Assembly (NCBI GenBank): GCA_024372625.1
Contig: CP099606.1
Location: forward strand, 62,001-126,000
Reading direction: 5' to 3'
From: Comamonadaceae bacterium OTU4NAUVB1
GTDB lineage: Bacteria; Pseudomonadota; Gammaproteobacteria; Burkholderiales; Burkholderiaceae_C
Length of the DNA stretch: 64,000 bases
Shown here one piece after another: positions 8,302 through 16,409 of this stretch (its first letter is position 1; each line of letters starts with the position of its first letter). A program made the position numbers and the translations under genes. Under the pieces are notes generated by a model. It was not told where the DNA came from, did not search any database, and saw only the letters and a program-made list of their open reading frames with translations.

Positions 8302-9507
8302 TCAATCCGCGCTGCGCGACTTCTTCACGTCGGCGGGCGATGGCTGGAACTTCGCGCCGTCGAAGTACGTGTAGTCGACCATCACGCCGCGGCCGTTGTC
8401 GTTCTTCGTCTTCCCGACGAAGGCGCCCATCGTCGACTGATGGTCTTCGGCGCGGTAGGTGATGCGGCCGAACGGGGTGTCGACCTGCAGACCCTTGAAC
8501 GCTTCGGCCAGCTTCGCGCTGTCGGTGCTCTTCGCCTTGGCGATGCCCGCTGCCGCCGACTTGATCATCGCGTAGCCGACGACCGAGCCGAGGCGCGGAT
8601 AGTCCTTGTATTTGCCTTGATACGCGAGGAAGAAGGCCTTGTGCTCGGGCGTCTGGATGCCGTACCACGGGTAGCCGGTGACGATCCATCCGTTGGGCGT
8701 CTCGTCCTTGAGCGGGTCGAGGTATTCGGGCTCGCCGGTCAGCACGCTGACCACCGCGCGGTCCTTGAACAGGCCGCGCGTGTTGCCCTCGCGCACGAAC
8801 TTCGACAGGTCGGCGCCGAACAGCACGTTGAAGATCGCGTCGGGCTTGGCATCGGCCAGCGCCTGCGCGACGCTGCCGGCATCGACCTTGCCCAGCGGCG
8901 GCGCCTGCTCGGCGACGAATTCCACGTCGGGTTGCGCGGCCTTCAGCAGCGTCTTGAAGGCCGCGGCGGCCGACTGGCCGTACTCGTAGTTGGGGTACAC
9001 GACCGCCCAGCGCTTCGCCTTGAGCTTGACGGCTTCGGGCACCAGCATCGCAGCCTGCATGTAGGTGCCCGGACGCAGGCGGTAGGTGTAGGCGTTGCCG
9101 CCCTGCCAGGTCAGCTTGTCGGTCAGCGGTTCGCCGGCCAGGAAGAAGAACTTCTTCTGCTTGGCGAAGTCGGCCACGGCCAGCCCGGTGTTGGACAGGA
9201 ACGTGCCGGTCAGCACGTCGATCTTCTCGCGCGACACCAGCTCCTCGGCCACGCGCACGGCATCGCCCGGGTTGGCGTTGTCGTCGCGCGTGATCAGCTC
9301 GACCTTCCGGCCGTCGATGCCGCCCTTGGCGTTGATCTCCACGACCGCGAGCTCCATGCCCTTCTTGTAGGGCTCGAGGAACGCGGGCTGCGCCTTGTAG
9401 CTGTTGATCTCGCCGATCTTGATCGTGCCCTGCGCGTGCGCGGGGACGAGCACGACAGCGAGCGAGGCGACCGCGGCGGCGGTGAAGACGTGACGCATGG
9501 GATTCAT
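8302..9507 (-). CDS. ABC transporter periplasmic receptor, LivK/amide-binding type
   Basis: The 401-residue precursor has a Sec signal (MNPMRHVFTAAAV... cut after AHA near residue 25) followed by a type I periplasmic-binding fold starting TIKIGEINSYKAQPAF. AAGGAG lies 7 bases before the ATG at 9507, which decides the start against a longer frame. It would capture the substrate in the periplasm for LivHM/LivG/LivF. The sequence resembles receptors for aromatic acids more than for leucine, but specificity cannot be read off. It lies 32 bases upstream of livHM and 55 bases downstream of a DUF1185 gene in the same operon. Confidence 0.88.
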   Translation of the reverse strand: MNPMRHVFTAAAVASLAVVLVPAHAQGTIKIGEINSYKAQPAFLEPYKKGMELAVVEINAKGGIDGRKVELITRDDNANPGDAVRVAEELVSREKIDVLTGTFLSNTGLAVADFAKQKKFFFLAGEPLTDKLTWQGGNAYTYRLRPGTYMQAAMLVPEAVKLKAKRWAVVYPNYEYGQSAAAAFKTLLKAAQPDVEFVAEQAPPLGKVDAGSVAQALADAKPDAIFNVLFGADLSKFVREGNTRGLFKDRAVVSVLTGEPEYLDPLKDETPNGWIVTGYPWYGIQTPEHKAFFLAYQGKYKDYPRLGSVVGYAMIKSAAAGIAKAKSTDSAKLAEAFKGLQVDTPFGRITYRAEDHQSTMGAFVGKTKNDNGRGVMVDYTYFDGAKFQPSPADVKKSRSAD

Positions 9508-9562
9508 CGACAAACTCCTTGGAATTGCTGGGACTGGATTGAAAGGACGATGTTGCGGACGC

Positions 9563-10147
9563 TCAACGCAGCCCGTCTTCACCCTTGACCGCGCCATGCT
9601 GCAGGCCGCCGATGCGCGCCAGCGGACGTCCGCTGTCGGTCACCGCGACCGCGACGACGATCTCGTTGGCGCGCGGCGCATCGGACACGCGCGCTTCGAT
9701 CGCGTCGAAATGGCTGCGCACGAAGGCCGCGTCCTTGTGGCCGAGCGGCACGTCGATGGCGGTCCCGAGCGTGCCGCGCTTCTTGGCCGACGGCACCAGC
9801 GCCGCGCCCTTCTCCACCGCCGTGCGCAAGGGCGCGCCGAGCTTCGGGTGCAGGATCGCCGCCGCATGCTCGAGCTCGCCGTTCTCGCCGACGATCGCGG
9901 CCTTGCCGTAGCTCTGCGCCTCGGCCGGCGCGATGCCGAGCGCCGCGACCGCCTTCTGCCCGAGCAGCGCGCCGAGCTCCTCGCCGATGGCGATCAGCGC
10001 GTCGAGGTTCTCGCTGTAGCGGCCCGCGTACGGGTTGTCGATGACGGCGATGGCGACGGCGCGGCGCGCCGGCGGCTCGATGGTCTGGCCCATTTCCTTG
10101 CGGACCTCGTCGACCTGGACGATGAGTTTGCGGATGTTGGCTGGCAT
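9563..10147 (-). CDS. DUF1185 (amino acid synthesis family) protein, second copy
   Basis: The 194-residue protein belongs to the DUF1185 or amino-acid-synthesis family (Pfam AA_synth), whose members have known folds but no firmly assigned reaction. Conserved stretches are VIDNPYAGRY near 35, SYGKAAIVGENGELEHAAA near 80 and the ending segment IDVPLGHKDAAFVRSHFDAIE. It is a paralogue of the next gene upstream, with 26 bases between them, suggesting a heteromer or two successive steps. An AAGGAA ribosome-binding site precedes the ATG. Lying between the hydroxynicotinate reductase and the importer, it probably serves the same pathway. Function is unknown. Confidence 0.8.
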   Translation of the reverse strand: MPANIRKLIVQVDEVRKEMGQTIEPPARRAVAIAVIDNPYAGRYSENLDALIAIGEELGALLGQKAVAALGIAPAEAQSYGKAAIVGENGELEHAAAILHPKLGAPLRTAVEKGAALVPSAKKRGTLGTAIDVPLGHKDAAFVRSHFDAIEARVSDAPRANEIVVAVAVTDSGRPLARIGGLQHGAVKGEDGLR

Positions 10148-10173
10148 GGTGTCGGTTCCTTCTTGTCGGGGAT

Positions 10174-10827
10174 TCAGCGCAGGCCGTCCCACTTCGAAAT
10201 GTTCTCGGCGAGCAGCCCGCCGACGCGCGCATGCACGCGGTAGCCGGTGCTCATCGCGAGGATGAAGACGATCTCGTCGGCGGCGGGCGCGCCGGGCACG
10301 CGCACTTCGATGGCGTCGAACTGGCCGCGCACGTAGCTGGCGTTGATGTTGGTCATCGGCACGTCGAGCGCGGCGCCGGGCGGGCCGACCTTCTTGGTCG
10401 ATGGCACGATCGACAGGGCATTGCCGGGCTGGTTCTCGGCCTGGCCGGTCTTGGCCTCGCCCTTGCCTTGCGCATAGGCCGCCCGGTCGCCCTTCCAGCC
10501 GAGCAACTCGCGCATCGCGTAGCCGCCGGGCACGTGCCACAGCGCGCCGTGCTCCAGTTCGCCGGCCGCGCCGACGATGGCGCCCTTGCCGTAGCCGGCG
10601 ATGCGTTCGAGCGGCACGTCAATCGCCGCGTGCAGGCGGCGTGCCATGTCGACCCCGACCGCGTCGAGCAACGTCATCATCGGCAGGATGTCGGGTTCGT
10701 AGCGCCCGGCGAACGGGTTGGTCAGCACCGCGCCGATGGCGCCGCGCACCAGCGGCGTCTCGGCGCGCGGACCGAATTCGTGATGGATGTGCTCCACATG
10801 CGTGAAGACGCGTCGTATGTCGATCAT
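10174..10827 (-). CDS. DUF1185 (amino acid synthesis family) protein, first copy
   Basis: The 217-residue protein shows the same family landmarks as its neighbour: VLTNPFAGRYEPDILP near 35, GYGKGAIVGAAGELEHGAL near 78, and LDVPMTNINASYVRGQFDAIEVRVPGAP near 155. It has an insert of about 20 residues (AYAQGKGEAKTGQAENQPGN region) that the second copy lacks. The two paralogues sit in tandem within a nicotinate-type operon. By context it may process a ring-cleavage intermediate, or have a supporting role, but the family has no established activity. The gap to the UPF0280 gene upstream is 12 bases. Confidence 0.8.
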   Translation of the reverse strand: MIDIRRVFTHVEHIHHEFGPRAETPLVRGAIGAVLTNPFAGRYEPDILPMMTLLDAVGVDMARRLHAAIDVPLERIAGYGKGAIVGAAGELEHGALWHVPGGYAMRELLGWKGDRAAYAQGKGEAKTGQAENQPGNALSIVPSTKKVGPPGAALDVPMTNINASYVRGQFDAIEVRVPGAPAADEIVFILAMSTGYRVHARVGGLLAENISKWDGLR

Positions 10828-10839
10828 GGGAATTGAACC

Positions 10840-11769
10840 TCAGGCAAAACAGGCCGCATGGGCGGTCGGGTGGATCGGCGCCGCGCCGATGGCGAAGGTA
10901 CACGCCGACGGTGGCTCGACCCGTCGCCACCGGCCCTGGCACACCAGCGCCACGGCCCACACGTGGCCGGCGCGCTGCAGCGCGCGCGCGCAGGCGGCGC
11001 CCGCATCGAGCGCATCGTGCACCGCGCCGGGCGAGAGCGATGGAACGTCGCGCGTCACCGGCAGGTCGCCGAGGTCACTGTCATCCTTGCATTCGCTCGC
11101 GGGGCGGCGAACGATCGCCGCGTCGTCGGTGTTCACCGCATTGGCGATCACGGTGGCGGCGGCATCGGCCTGCGCGGCGGTTGCGGCCAGCACCGTGACG
11201 CTGTCGGCGATGCCGAGCGAGAAACTGCGGCCGCGCCAGCCGCTGGTCGCGATGCCGCGCACCGGCTGCGCCGCATCGACGGTGAATTGCGCATCGGTGT
11301 CGAGCGGCGCGCCGCTGCCGATGTCGAAGCGCGCGAGGTCGGCGAACAGTCCGACGCGCGCCGAACGTCCGGGCGCGAGGTGCAGCGCGATGTCGCCACC
11401 GTTGTTGATCCAGGCGCGTTCGACGCCGGGACGTTCGTAGCAGGCCACGAGCTCCTGCGCCACCGCGCCGGCCACCGCCGCCATCGGCGTGATGAACTGC
11501 GCGCTCGCGAACGGTGCGCAGGCATGCCACATGCGGCGCGCGACCGGCCCATGCAATGCATGGCATGCCGATCCGTCCGCCGTCACCGGTCGACGCAGCA
11601 GCGCGAGTTCGCCGACCAGCGCGTCGAGCACGCCGTCGAAGCACCGCCACGCGTCGCGGTGCGCATCGGCCACGGCATCGGCGTCACCTTCCGCCGAGAT
11701 CAGCACGTCGATCGGACCGTGGCTGAAGTGCCAGCGTCCATCGCCGAGGAGCGTGCGTTGCGCGCGCAT
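10840..11769 (-). CDS. UPF0280 family protein (ApbE-like fold)
   Basis: The 309-residue protein fits the UPF0280/COG2122 family. Visible landmarks are FITPMAAVAGAVAQELV near 90, AWINNGGDIALHL near 118, IATSGWRGRSFSLGIADSVTVLA near 170 and NAVNTDDAAIVRRPA near 210. The family is distantly related to the flavin transferase ApbE, and the conserved NNGGDIA and D residues would fit a nucleotide or flavin site. That is inference; no activity has been firmly assigned. It starts 3 bases after the stop of the reductase gene, so the two are almost certainly co-translated. A role in maturing or supporting the reductase is one possibility. Confidence 0.8.
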   Translation of the reverse strand: MRAQRTLLGDGRWHFSHGPIDVLISAEGDADAVADAHRDAWRCFDGVLDALVGELALLRRPVTADGSACHALHGPVARRMWHACAPFASAQFITPMAAVAGAVAQELVACYERPGVERAWINNGGDIALHLAPGRSARVGLFADLARFDIGSGAPLDTDAQFTVDAAQPVRGIATSGWRGRSFSLGIADSVTVLAATAAQADAAATVIANAVNTDDAAIVRRPASECKDDSDLGDLPVTRDVPSLSPGAVHDALDAGAACARALQRAGHVWAVALVCQGRWRRVEPPSACTFAIGAAPIHPTAHAACFA

Positions 11770-11772
11770 GGA

Positions 11773-13383
11773 TCAGCCCAGCATCGGCGGTTGGCCGAGC
11801 GGCCACGGATTGGCATCGTCGGCACGCTGCCACCGCAATGCGAGCGGTGCGCCGTCGTCCTGCCAGGCGCCGCGTGCGAGCGCCTGCGCGAGCGGGAACA
11901 CATGGTCGACGTGGCCGCCCAGCGCGGCGTAGTCGGACAGCCGCATGCTGAACTCGATCGGCGCGACGATGGCCGGCGTCGGCACGGTGCCGAAGCTGTT
12001 GTCGGGCATGCGCATGACGTCGGCCATCACCGTGATGCCGCCACCGGGCCACACGTAGGCCGGCGCGCCGCCACAGGTCACGTTGACCAGCGCGCGCTTG
12101 ATGGCGCGCGTGAGCAGCACCGGATTCTCGGTGACGCCGGCGCGCAGGCTGCCCCCGGCACCGCCGAGGAACAGCACGCTGCACAGCGACGGCTCGCAGT
12201 TCTCGCCGATGCGCTCGACGATGCGGCGCACCTCCTCGGGCATCGGCTGCTCGACCGGGCGCAGCGCTTCGTCCAGCACGTACCACTGCGCATGCTCGCC
12301 GGTGGTCGATGTCATCAGCAGGCGCAGGCCGGGCCGGGCGACACCCTCTTCCCAGCTTTCGATGATCGACAGCGGATCGGCGATGTCGGTGCCGCCCCAG
12401 CCGTCACCCGGATTGGCGACCTGGAAGTAGCGGCCCGGCGTCGACTTGCGCCCATGCATGTGGATGCCCGAGGGCGGCATGTCCAGGCAGCGGCCGGCCT
12501 GGTGCTCGGTCAGCACGCCGGTGATGTGGTCATCGACCACCACCACCTCGTCGGCCACGCCCGCGAACTGCCGCGCGAAGATGCCGACCGCCGCCGAACC
12601 GCAGCCCACGCGCATGCGCTGCTCCTCGACGCCGTTGACGATCGGCGCGCGGCCGGCCTGCACGACCAGGTTCGCGCCGCCGTCGATGGTGCATTCGACC
12701 GGCTGCTTGTTGCCAAGCTTCTGCATCAGCTCGACCGTCATGCGGCCTTCCTTCTTGCTGCCGCCGGTGAGGTGGTGCACGCCGCCGAGCGACAGCATCT
12801 GCGAGCCGTATTCGGCCGTGGTCACGTGGCCGACGACCTCGCCGCGGTAGCGCACGTTGGCCTGTTCGGCGCCGAGGAAGCGGTCGGTGTCGATCTTCAC
12901 CTTGAAGCTGCAGTAGCTGAAGATGCCTTCGGTGACGACGGTGACCATGTCGACACCCCGGGCCTGCGAGCCGACGATGAACGGCGCGGGCTTGTAGTCG
13001 GGATAGGTGGTGGACGAACCGACGCCGGTGACGAAGACCCCGTCGGCATGCAGCAGGTCGCCGCGCCAGGCCGGCGCGTCGCCGTCGCGCGCCTCCTCGC
13101 CGCCGGCGCGCAGGAACGGCACCAGCGCCGGTTCATCGGCGGCGAGCTCGCGGCGCAGCAGCACGACCGGGTCGACGCGCACCAGCACACCGTCGCGGTT
13201 CGCATAGCGGTCGCAGGCGCCGGTGCGCCCGTCCGAGATCTGGCAGAGCACCGGGCAGGCATTGCACTCGACCTTGGCGACGCTCATGCGGTCGTTGCGC
13301 GGCGGTGCCTTGCCGAGGCCGATGTCGGCGTTCGGCGGCAGGTCCATCGCTGGCAATCCGTCGGTCTTGGTGTGTTCGGTCAT
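11773..13383 (-). CDS. hnr: 6-hydroxynicotinate reductase (ferredoxin-dependent type)
   Basis: The 536-residue protein matches 6-hydroxynicotinate reductase, the enzyme that in Eubacterium barkeri reduces 6-hydroxynicotinate to 1,4,5,6-tetrahydro-6-oxonicotinate with reduced ferredoxin. An N-terminal iron-sulfur ligand set is visible at C40, C43, C47 and C57 (ECNACPVLC then GAC). Later segments include VVTEGIFSYCSFKVKIDTDRF, IDGGANLVVQAG and GGAGGSLRAGVTENPVLLTRAI. It is the first gene of the ten-gene leftward operon and lies divergent from a ferredoxin-NADP reductase gene that could supply its electrons. The reaction is assigned from the family and the presence of NicAB-like and enamidase-like genes; the oxygen tolerance of such an enzyme in a likely aerobe is unknown. 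Confidence 0.75.
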   Translation of the reverse strand: MTEHTKTDGLPAMDLPPNADIGLGKAPPRNDRMSVAKVECNACPVLCQISDGRTGACDRYANRDGVLVRVDPVVLLRRELAADEPALVPFLRAGGEEARDGDAPAWRGDLLHADGVFVTGVGSSTTYPDYKPAPFIVGSQARGVDMVTVVTEGIFSYCSFKVKIDTDRFLGAEQANVRYRGEVVGHVTTAEYGSQMLSLGGVHHLTGGSKKEGRMTVELMQKLGNKQPVECTIDGGANLVVQAGRAPIVNGVEEQRMRVGCGSAAVGIFARQFAGVADEVVVVDDHITGVLTEHQAGRCLDMPPSGIHMHGRKSTPGRYFQVANPGDGWGGTDIADPLSIIESWEEGVARPGLRLLMTSTTGEHAQWYVLDEALRPVEQPMPEEVRRIVERIGENCEPSLCSVLFLGGAGGSLRAGVTENPVLLTRAIKRALVNVTCGGAPAYVWPGGGITVMADVMRMPDNSFGTVPTPAIVAPIEFSMRLSDYAALGGHVDHVFPLAQALARGAWQDDGAPLALRWQRADDANPWPLGQPPMLG

Positions 13384-13515
13384 CGTGGTTCGTCGTGGCC
13401 CATCGGTTCATCGCACCTCGCGGCACACCAGACGCCTGCAACGAACATGCCAGCATCGCCCTTGTGCGCGAATTGTCAGGTGTGTAGCATCCGCTCCACG
13501 TTCATGTGGTGTTCA

Positions 13516-13539
13516 CTACATCGGATGCCTGCAATGTAG
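13516..13539. promoter_or_regulatory. Inverted repeat in the divergent hnr/fpr promoter region, candidate TetR operator
   Basis: The 235-base gap between the divergent hnr and fpr genes must hold both promoters. Inside it CTACAT and ATGTAG form a 6-bp inverted repeat with a 12-base spacer. A smaller CCAC/GTGG pair lies just to its left near 13497-13510. The TetR gene encoded 0.9 kb away is the obvious candidate to bind here. The repeat is short, so it is only a candidate. Confidence 0.35.
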
Positions 13540-13618
13540 CGGCGCGGCCCGATGCTTGCATGGGTGTTTTCCCAGTGCGGGACATTTCCCTCACGGTCCT
13601 TTTTCCTGCGAGTCGTCC

Positions 13619-14392
13619 ATGAGTGCATTCAACGAAGAGCGAGTTCTTTCCGTCCATCACTGGACCGACCGCCTGTTCACGTTCACCACCACGCGCGACC
13701 CGTCGCTGCGCTTCTCCAACGGCCATTTCACGATGATCGGCCTGAAGGTCAACGACAAGCCGCTGCTGCGCGCCTACAGCATCGCCAGCGCCAACTACGA
13801 GGAATACCTCGAGTTCCTGAGCATCAAGGTCGACGACGGCCCGCTGACCTCGCGGCTGCAGCACATCCAGGTCGGCGACACCGTCATCGTCGGGCGCAAA
13901 CCCACGGGCACGCTGCTGATCGACTACACCCTGCCCGGCAAGCGCCTGTACCTGTTCGGCACCGGGACCGGGCTCGCACCATTCATGAGCATCATCCGCG
14001 ACCCCGAGACCTACGAGAAGTTCGAGAAGGTCATCCTGGTGCATGGCGTGCGCCAGATCGACGAGCTGGCCTATCACGACCTGGTGACCGATCACCTGCC
14101 CAGGCACGAACTGCTCGGCGAGACGATCGCCAACCAGTTGCTCTACTACCCGACCGTGACGCGCGAGGATTTCCGCAACATGGGCCGCATCACCGAACTG
14201 GTCGAGAGCGGCAAGCTCACCGACGACCTCGGCCTGCCGCCCATCGACCCCGCCGAGGACCGCGTGATGCTGTGCGGCAGCCCCGGCATGCTGGTCGACC
14301 TGAAGCACATGCTCGAAGCCAAGGGGTTCAAGGAAGGCAACACCTCCACCCCCGGCGACTTCGTCGTCGAGCGCGCCTTCGCCGAAAAATGA
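13619..14392 (+). CDS. fpr: Ferredoxin-NADP+ reductase
   Basis: The 257-residue protein has the FAD-binding motif RAYSIAS at 51-57, the NADP-site segment GTGTGLAPFMSIIRD near 115, and the typical bacterial Fpr ending with VVERAFAEK. It exchanges electrons between NADPH and ferredoxin or flavodoxin in the cytoplasm. The ATG at 13619 begins the conserved MSAFNEERVL. Housekeeping fpr genes usually stand alone. Here it is placed divergent to hnr and upstream of the regulator and the enamidase gene, which suggests that it supplies reduced ferredoxin for 6-hydroxynicotinate reduction. No ferredoxin gene is seen in the window. Confidence 0.88.
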   Translation: MSAFNEERVLSVHHWTDRLFTFTTTRDPSLRFSNGHFTMIGLKVNDKPLLRAYSIASANYEEYLEFLSIKVDDGPLTSRLQHIQVGDTVIVGRKPTGTLLIDYTLPGKRLYLFGTGTGLAPFMSIIRDPETYEKFEKVILVHGVRQIDELAYHDLVTDHLPRHELLGETIANQLLYYPTVTREDFRNMGRITELVESGKLTDDLGLPPIDPAEDRVMLCGSPGMLVDLKHMLEAKGFKEGNTSTPGDFVVERAFAEK

Positions 14393-14405
14393 GCCGCGTC
14401 TGATC

Positions 14406-15158
14406 GTGGCCAGCCGCACCGCCGCCAAGCCCCAACGCAAGACCGGCGTGCGCGAGGCGTCCGCGCAGGCCACGCGCGACGCCATCCTCAAGGCGGCCAC
14501 CAAGGTGTTCGCGAAGTACGGCTACGACGGCGGCAGCGTCGAGAAGATCTCGAAGGCCGCGAATTCGGTCGACCGGATGATCTATTACTACTTCGGCAGC
14601 AAGGAAGGCCTGTTCATCGCGGTGCTCGAAGGCATCTACCAGCGCATGGACGATGCCGAGGCCGCGCTGGCCATCGACGTCGCCGAGCCGCTCGAGGCCC
14701 TGACGACGGTGATCCGCTTCGTGCTCGGCTACTACCGCAAGAACCCCGAGTTCGTCACGCTCCTGAACACCGAAAACCTGCACCAGGGCCGGCACATCTC
14801 GAAGTCGCTGCGGGCGCGCCAGTACTCGTCGCAGGCCGTGACGATCGTCGCGGACATCCTGCGCAGCGGCGCACGCCAGGGCCTGTTCCGCAGCACGCTG
14901 GTCGCACGCGATGTCTACCTGCTGATCGCCGCGACCGGCTACTTCTACACGGCCAACCGCCACACGCTCACGGCCTTTCTCGGCGAGCCGATGGCGTCGC
15001 CCGAAGCCGTCGCGCACTGGCAGGATTTCGTGATCGAGACGGTGCTGCGCACGGTGCGCGCCGACCAACCGCATCCAGAAACATCCACCCACGAGGACAT
15101 CACATGGCAGAAATCGCAGCCGGCGAAAAGTCGGGCAAGGTCGTCATCCGCAACATAG
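14406..15158 (+). CDS. TetR-family transcriptional regulator
   Basis: The 250-residue protein has an N-terminal TetR helix-turn-helix (about 22-68: ATRDAILKAATKVFAKYGYD, then VEKISKAANSVDRMIYYYFGSKEGLF) and an all-helical ligand domain. Start is a GTG at 14406, 13 bases after the fpr stop. The reading frame runs 55 bases into the enamidase gene, so the last 18 or so residues (from about THEDITWQ) are encoded in overlap and probably mark a relaxed end. Given its position between fpr and the enamidase gene, it likely controls the divergent promoter region at 13.4-13.6 kb in response to nicotinate or an intermediate. Confidence 0.85.
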   Translation: MASRTAAKPQRKTGVREASAQATRDAILKAATKVFAKYGYDGGSVEKISKAANSVDRMIYYYFGSKEGLFIAVLEGIYQRMDDAEAALAIDVAEPLEALTTVIRFVLGYYRKNPEFVTLLNTENLHQGRHISKSLRARQYSSQAVTIVADILRSGARQGLFRSTLVARDVYLLIAATGYFYTANRHTLTAFLGEPMASPEAVAHWQDFVIETVLRTVRADQPHPETSTHEDITWQKSQPAKSRARSSSAT

Positions 15159-16303
15159 GACTGCTGCTCTCGGGCGACATCGACCGACCCATCCTGGACG
15201 CCGACACCATCGTCGTGCAGGACGGGCTGATCGTCGCGGTCGGCAAGGAGAAGGACTGCGACACCGAAGGTGCGAAGACCGTCGTCGATTGCCGCCGGAC
15301 CTGCGTCGCGCCGGGCCTCATCGACAGCCACGTGCATCCGGTCTTCGGCGACTGGACGCCGCGCCAGAGCCAGCTCGGCTGGATCGATTCGACGATGAAC
15401 GGCGGCGTGACGACGATGATCTCAGCCGGCGAAGTGCACCTGCCCGGCCGTCCGAAGGACATCGTCGGCCTGAAGGCGCTGGCCATCACCGCGCAGCGCG
15501 CCTACGACAACTTCCGCCCGAGTGGCGTGAAGGTGCTGGCCGGCGCGCCGGTGATCGAGAAGGGCATGGTCGAGAGCGATTTCAAGGAACTGGCCGACGC
15601 GGGCGTGCGCCTGCTGGGCGAGGTCGGCCTGGGCTCGGTGAAGGCCGGCTACGAGGCCAAGGAGATGGTGGGCTGGGCGCGCAAGCACGGCATCCAGAGC
15701 ACGATCCACACCGGCGGGCCGTCCATTCCGGGTTCCGGCCTGATCGACAAGGACGTGGTGCTCGAAGCCGACGCCGACATCATCGGCCACATCAACGGCG
15801 GCCATACCTCGCTGCCCGAGGCGCACGTCTGCGAGCTGTGCGAGAAATCGTCCCGCGCGATCGAGATCGTGCACAACGGCAACGAGAAGACGGCCATCGC
15901 CGCCGCCCGCGCGGCGATCGAGCTCAAATGCCCGCACCGCGTGATCCTGGGCACCGACGGCCCGGCGGGCTCCGGCGTGCAGCCGCTGGGCATCCTGCGC
16001 ATGGTGGCGTTCATCTCGGCGTTCGCGGACATCCCGCCGGAGCAGGTGTTCTGCTTCGCGACCGGCAACACGGCGCGCATCCGGGCGCTCAACTGCGGGC
16101 TGATCGAGGTCGGCCGCGACGCCGACTTCGTCTTCATGGACCGTGCCCAGCATTCGCCGGCCGCCGGGTTGCTCGAAAGCGTGGCGCTGGGCGACATTCC
16201 CGGCGTCGGGATGGTGATGATCGACGGGCTGGTCCGCTGCGGCCGCAGCCGCAACACGCCGCCCGCGACCGAAGTGCCCGTAGTGGTCGCGGCGACACGC
16301 TAG
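15104..16303 (+). CDS. ena: Enamidase-like amidohydrolase (tetrahydro-6-oxonicotinate hydrolysis)
   Basis: The 399-residue protein is an amidohydrolase-superfamily member with metal ligands H76 and H78 in the motif DSHVHP, a later IHTGGP and GHINGGHTSLP region, and a final LGTDGPAGSG metal-site Asp near 290. It resembles enamidase of the E. barkeri nicotinate pathway, a binuclear-metal enzyme that opens 1,4,5,6-tetrahydro-6-oxonicotinate to 2-formylglutarate and ammonia. GAGGAC lies 5-10 bases before the ATG at 15104, supporting this start within the end of the TetR gene. The pairing with the hydroxynicotinate reductase gene supports the substrate; other amidohydrolase activities cannot be excluded from sequence alone. 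Confidence 0.75.
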   Translation: MAEIAAGEKSGKVVIRNIGLLLSGDIDRPILDADTIVVQDGLIVAVGKEKDCDTEGAKTVVDCRRTCVAPGLIDSHVHPVFGDWTPRQSQLGWIDSTMNGGVTTMISAGEVHLPGRPKDIVGLKALAITAQRAYDNFRPSGVKVLAGAPVIEKGMVESDFKELADAGVRLLGEVGLGSVKAGYEAKEMVGWARKHGIQSTIHTGGPSIPGSGLIDKDVVLEADADIIGHINGGHTSLPEAHVCELCEKSSRAIEIVHNGNEKTAIAAARAAIELKCPHRVILGTDGPAGSGVQPLGILRMVAFISAFADIPPEQVFCFATGNTARIRALNCGLIEVGRDADFVFMDRAQHSPAAGLLESVALGDIPGVGMVMIDGLVRCGRSRNTPPATEVPVVVAATR

Positions 16304-16409
16304 CCGACGACGTCGTGACGGTGCGCGGTCGTCGACCCGTGCGCCGATGGTCGGCGAAGGGGCGCTCCCGCACCGCGCCGGACGACGCCGGGCGCCGTGT
16401 CGACGACCC

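Noticed and set aside
10858..13539. A long plus-strand frame opposite the UPF0280 and reductase genes
   Set aside because: It has low-complexity Arg/His/Ala composition and no motif; the minus-strand genes have conserved Cys and family patterns.
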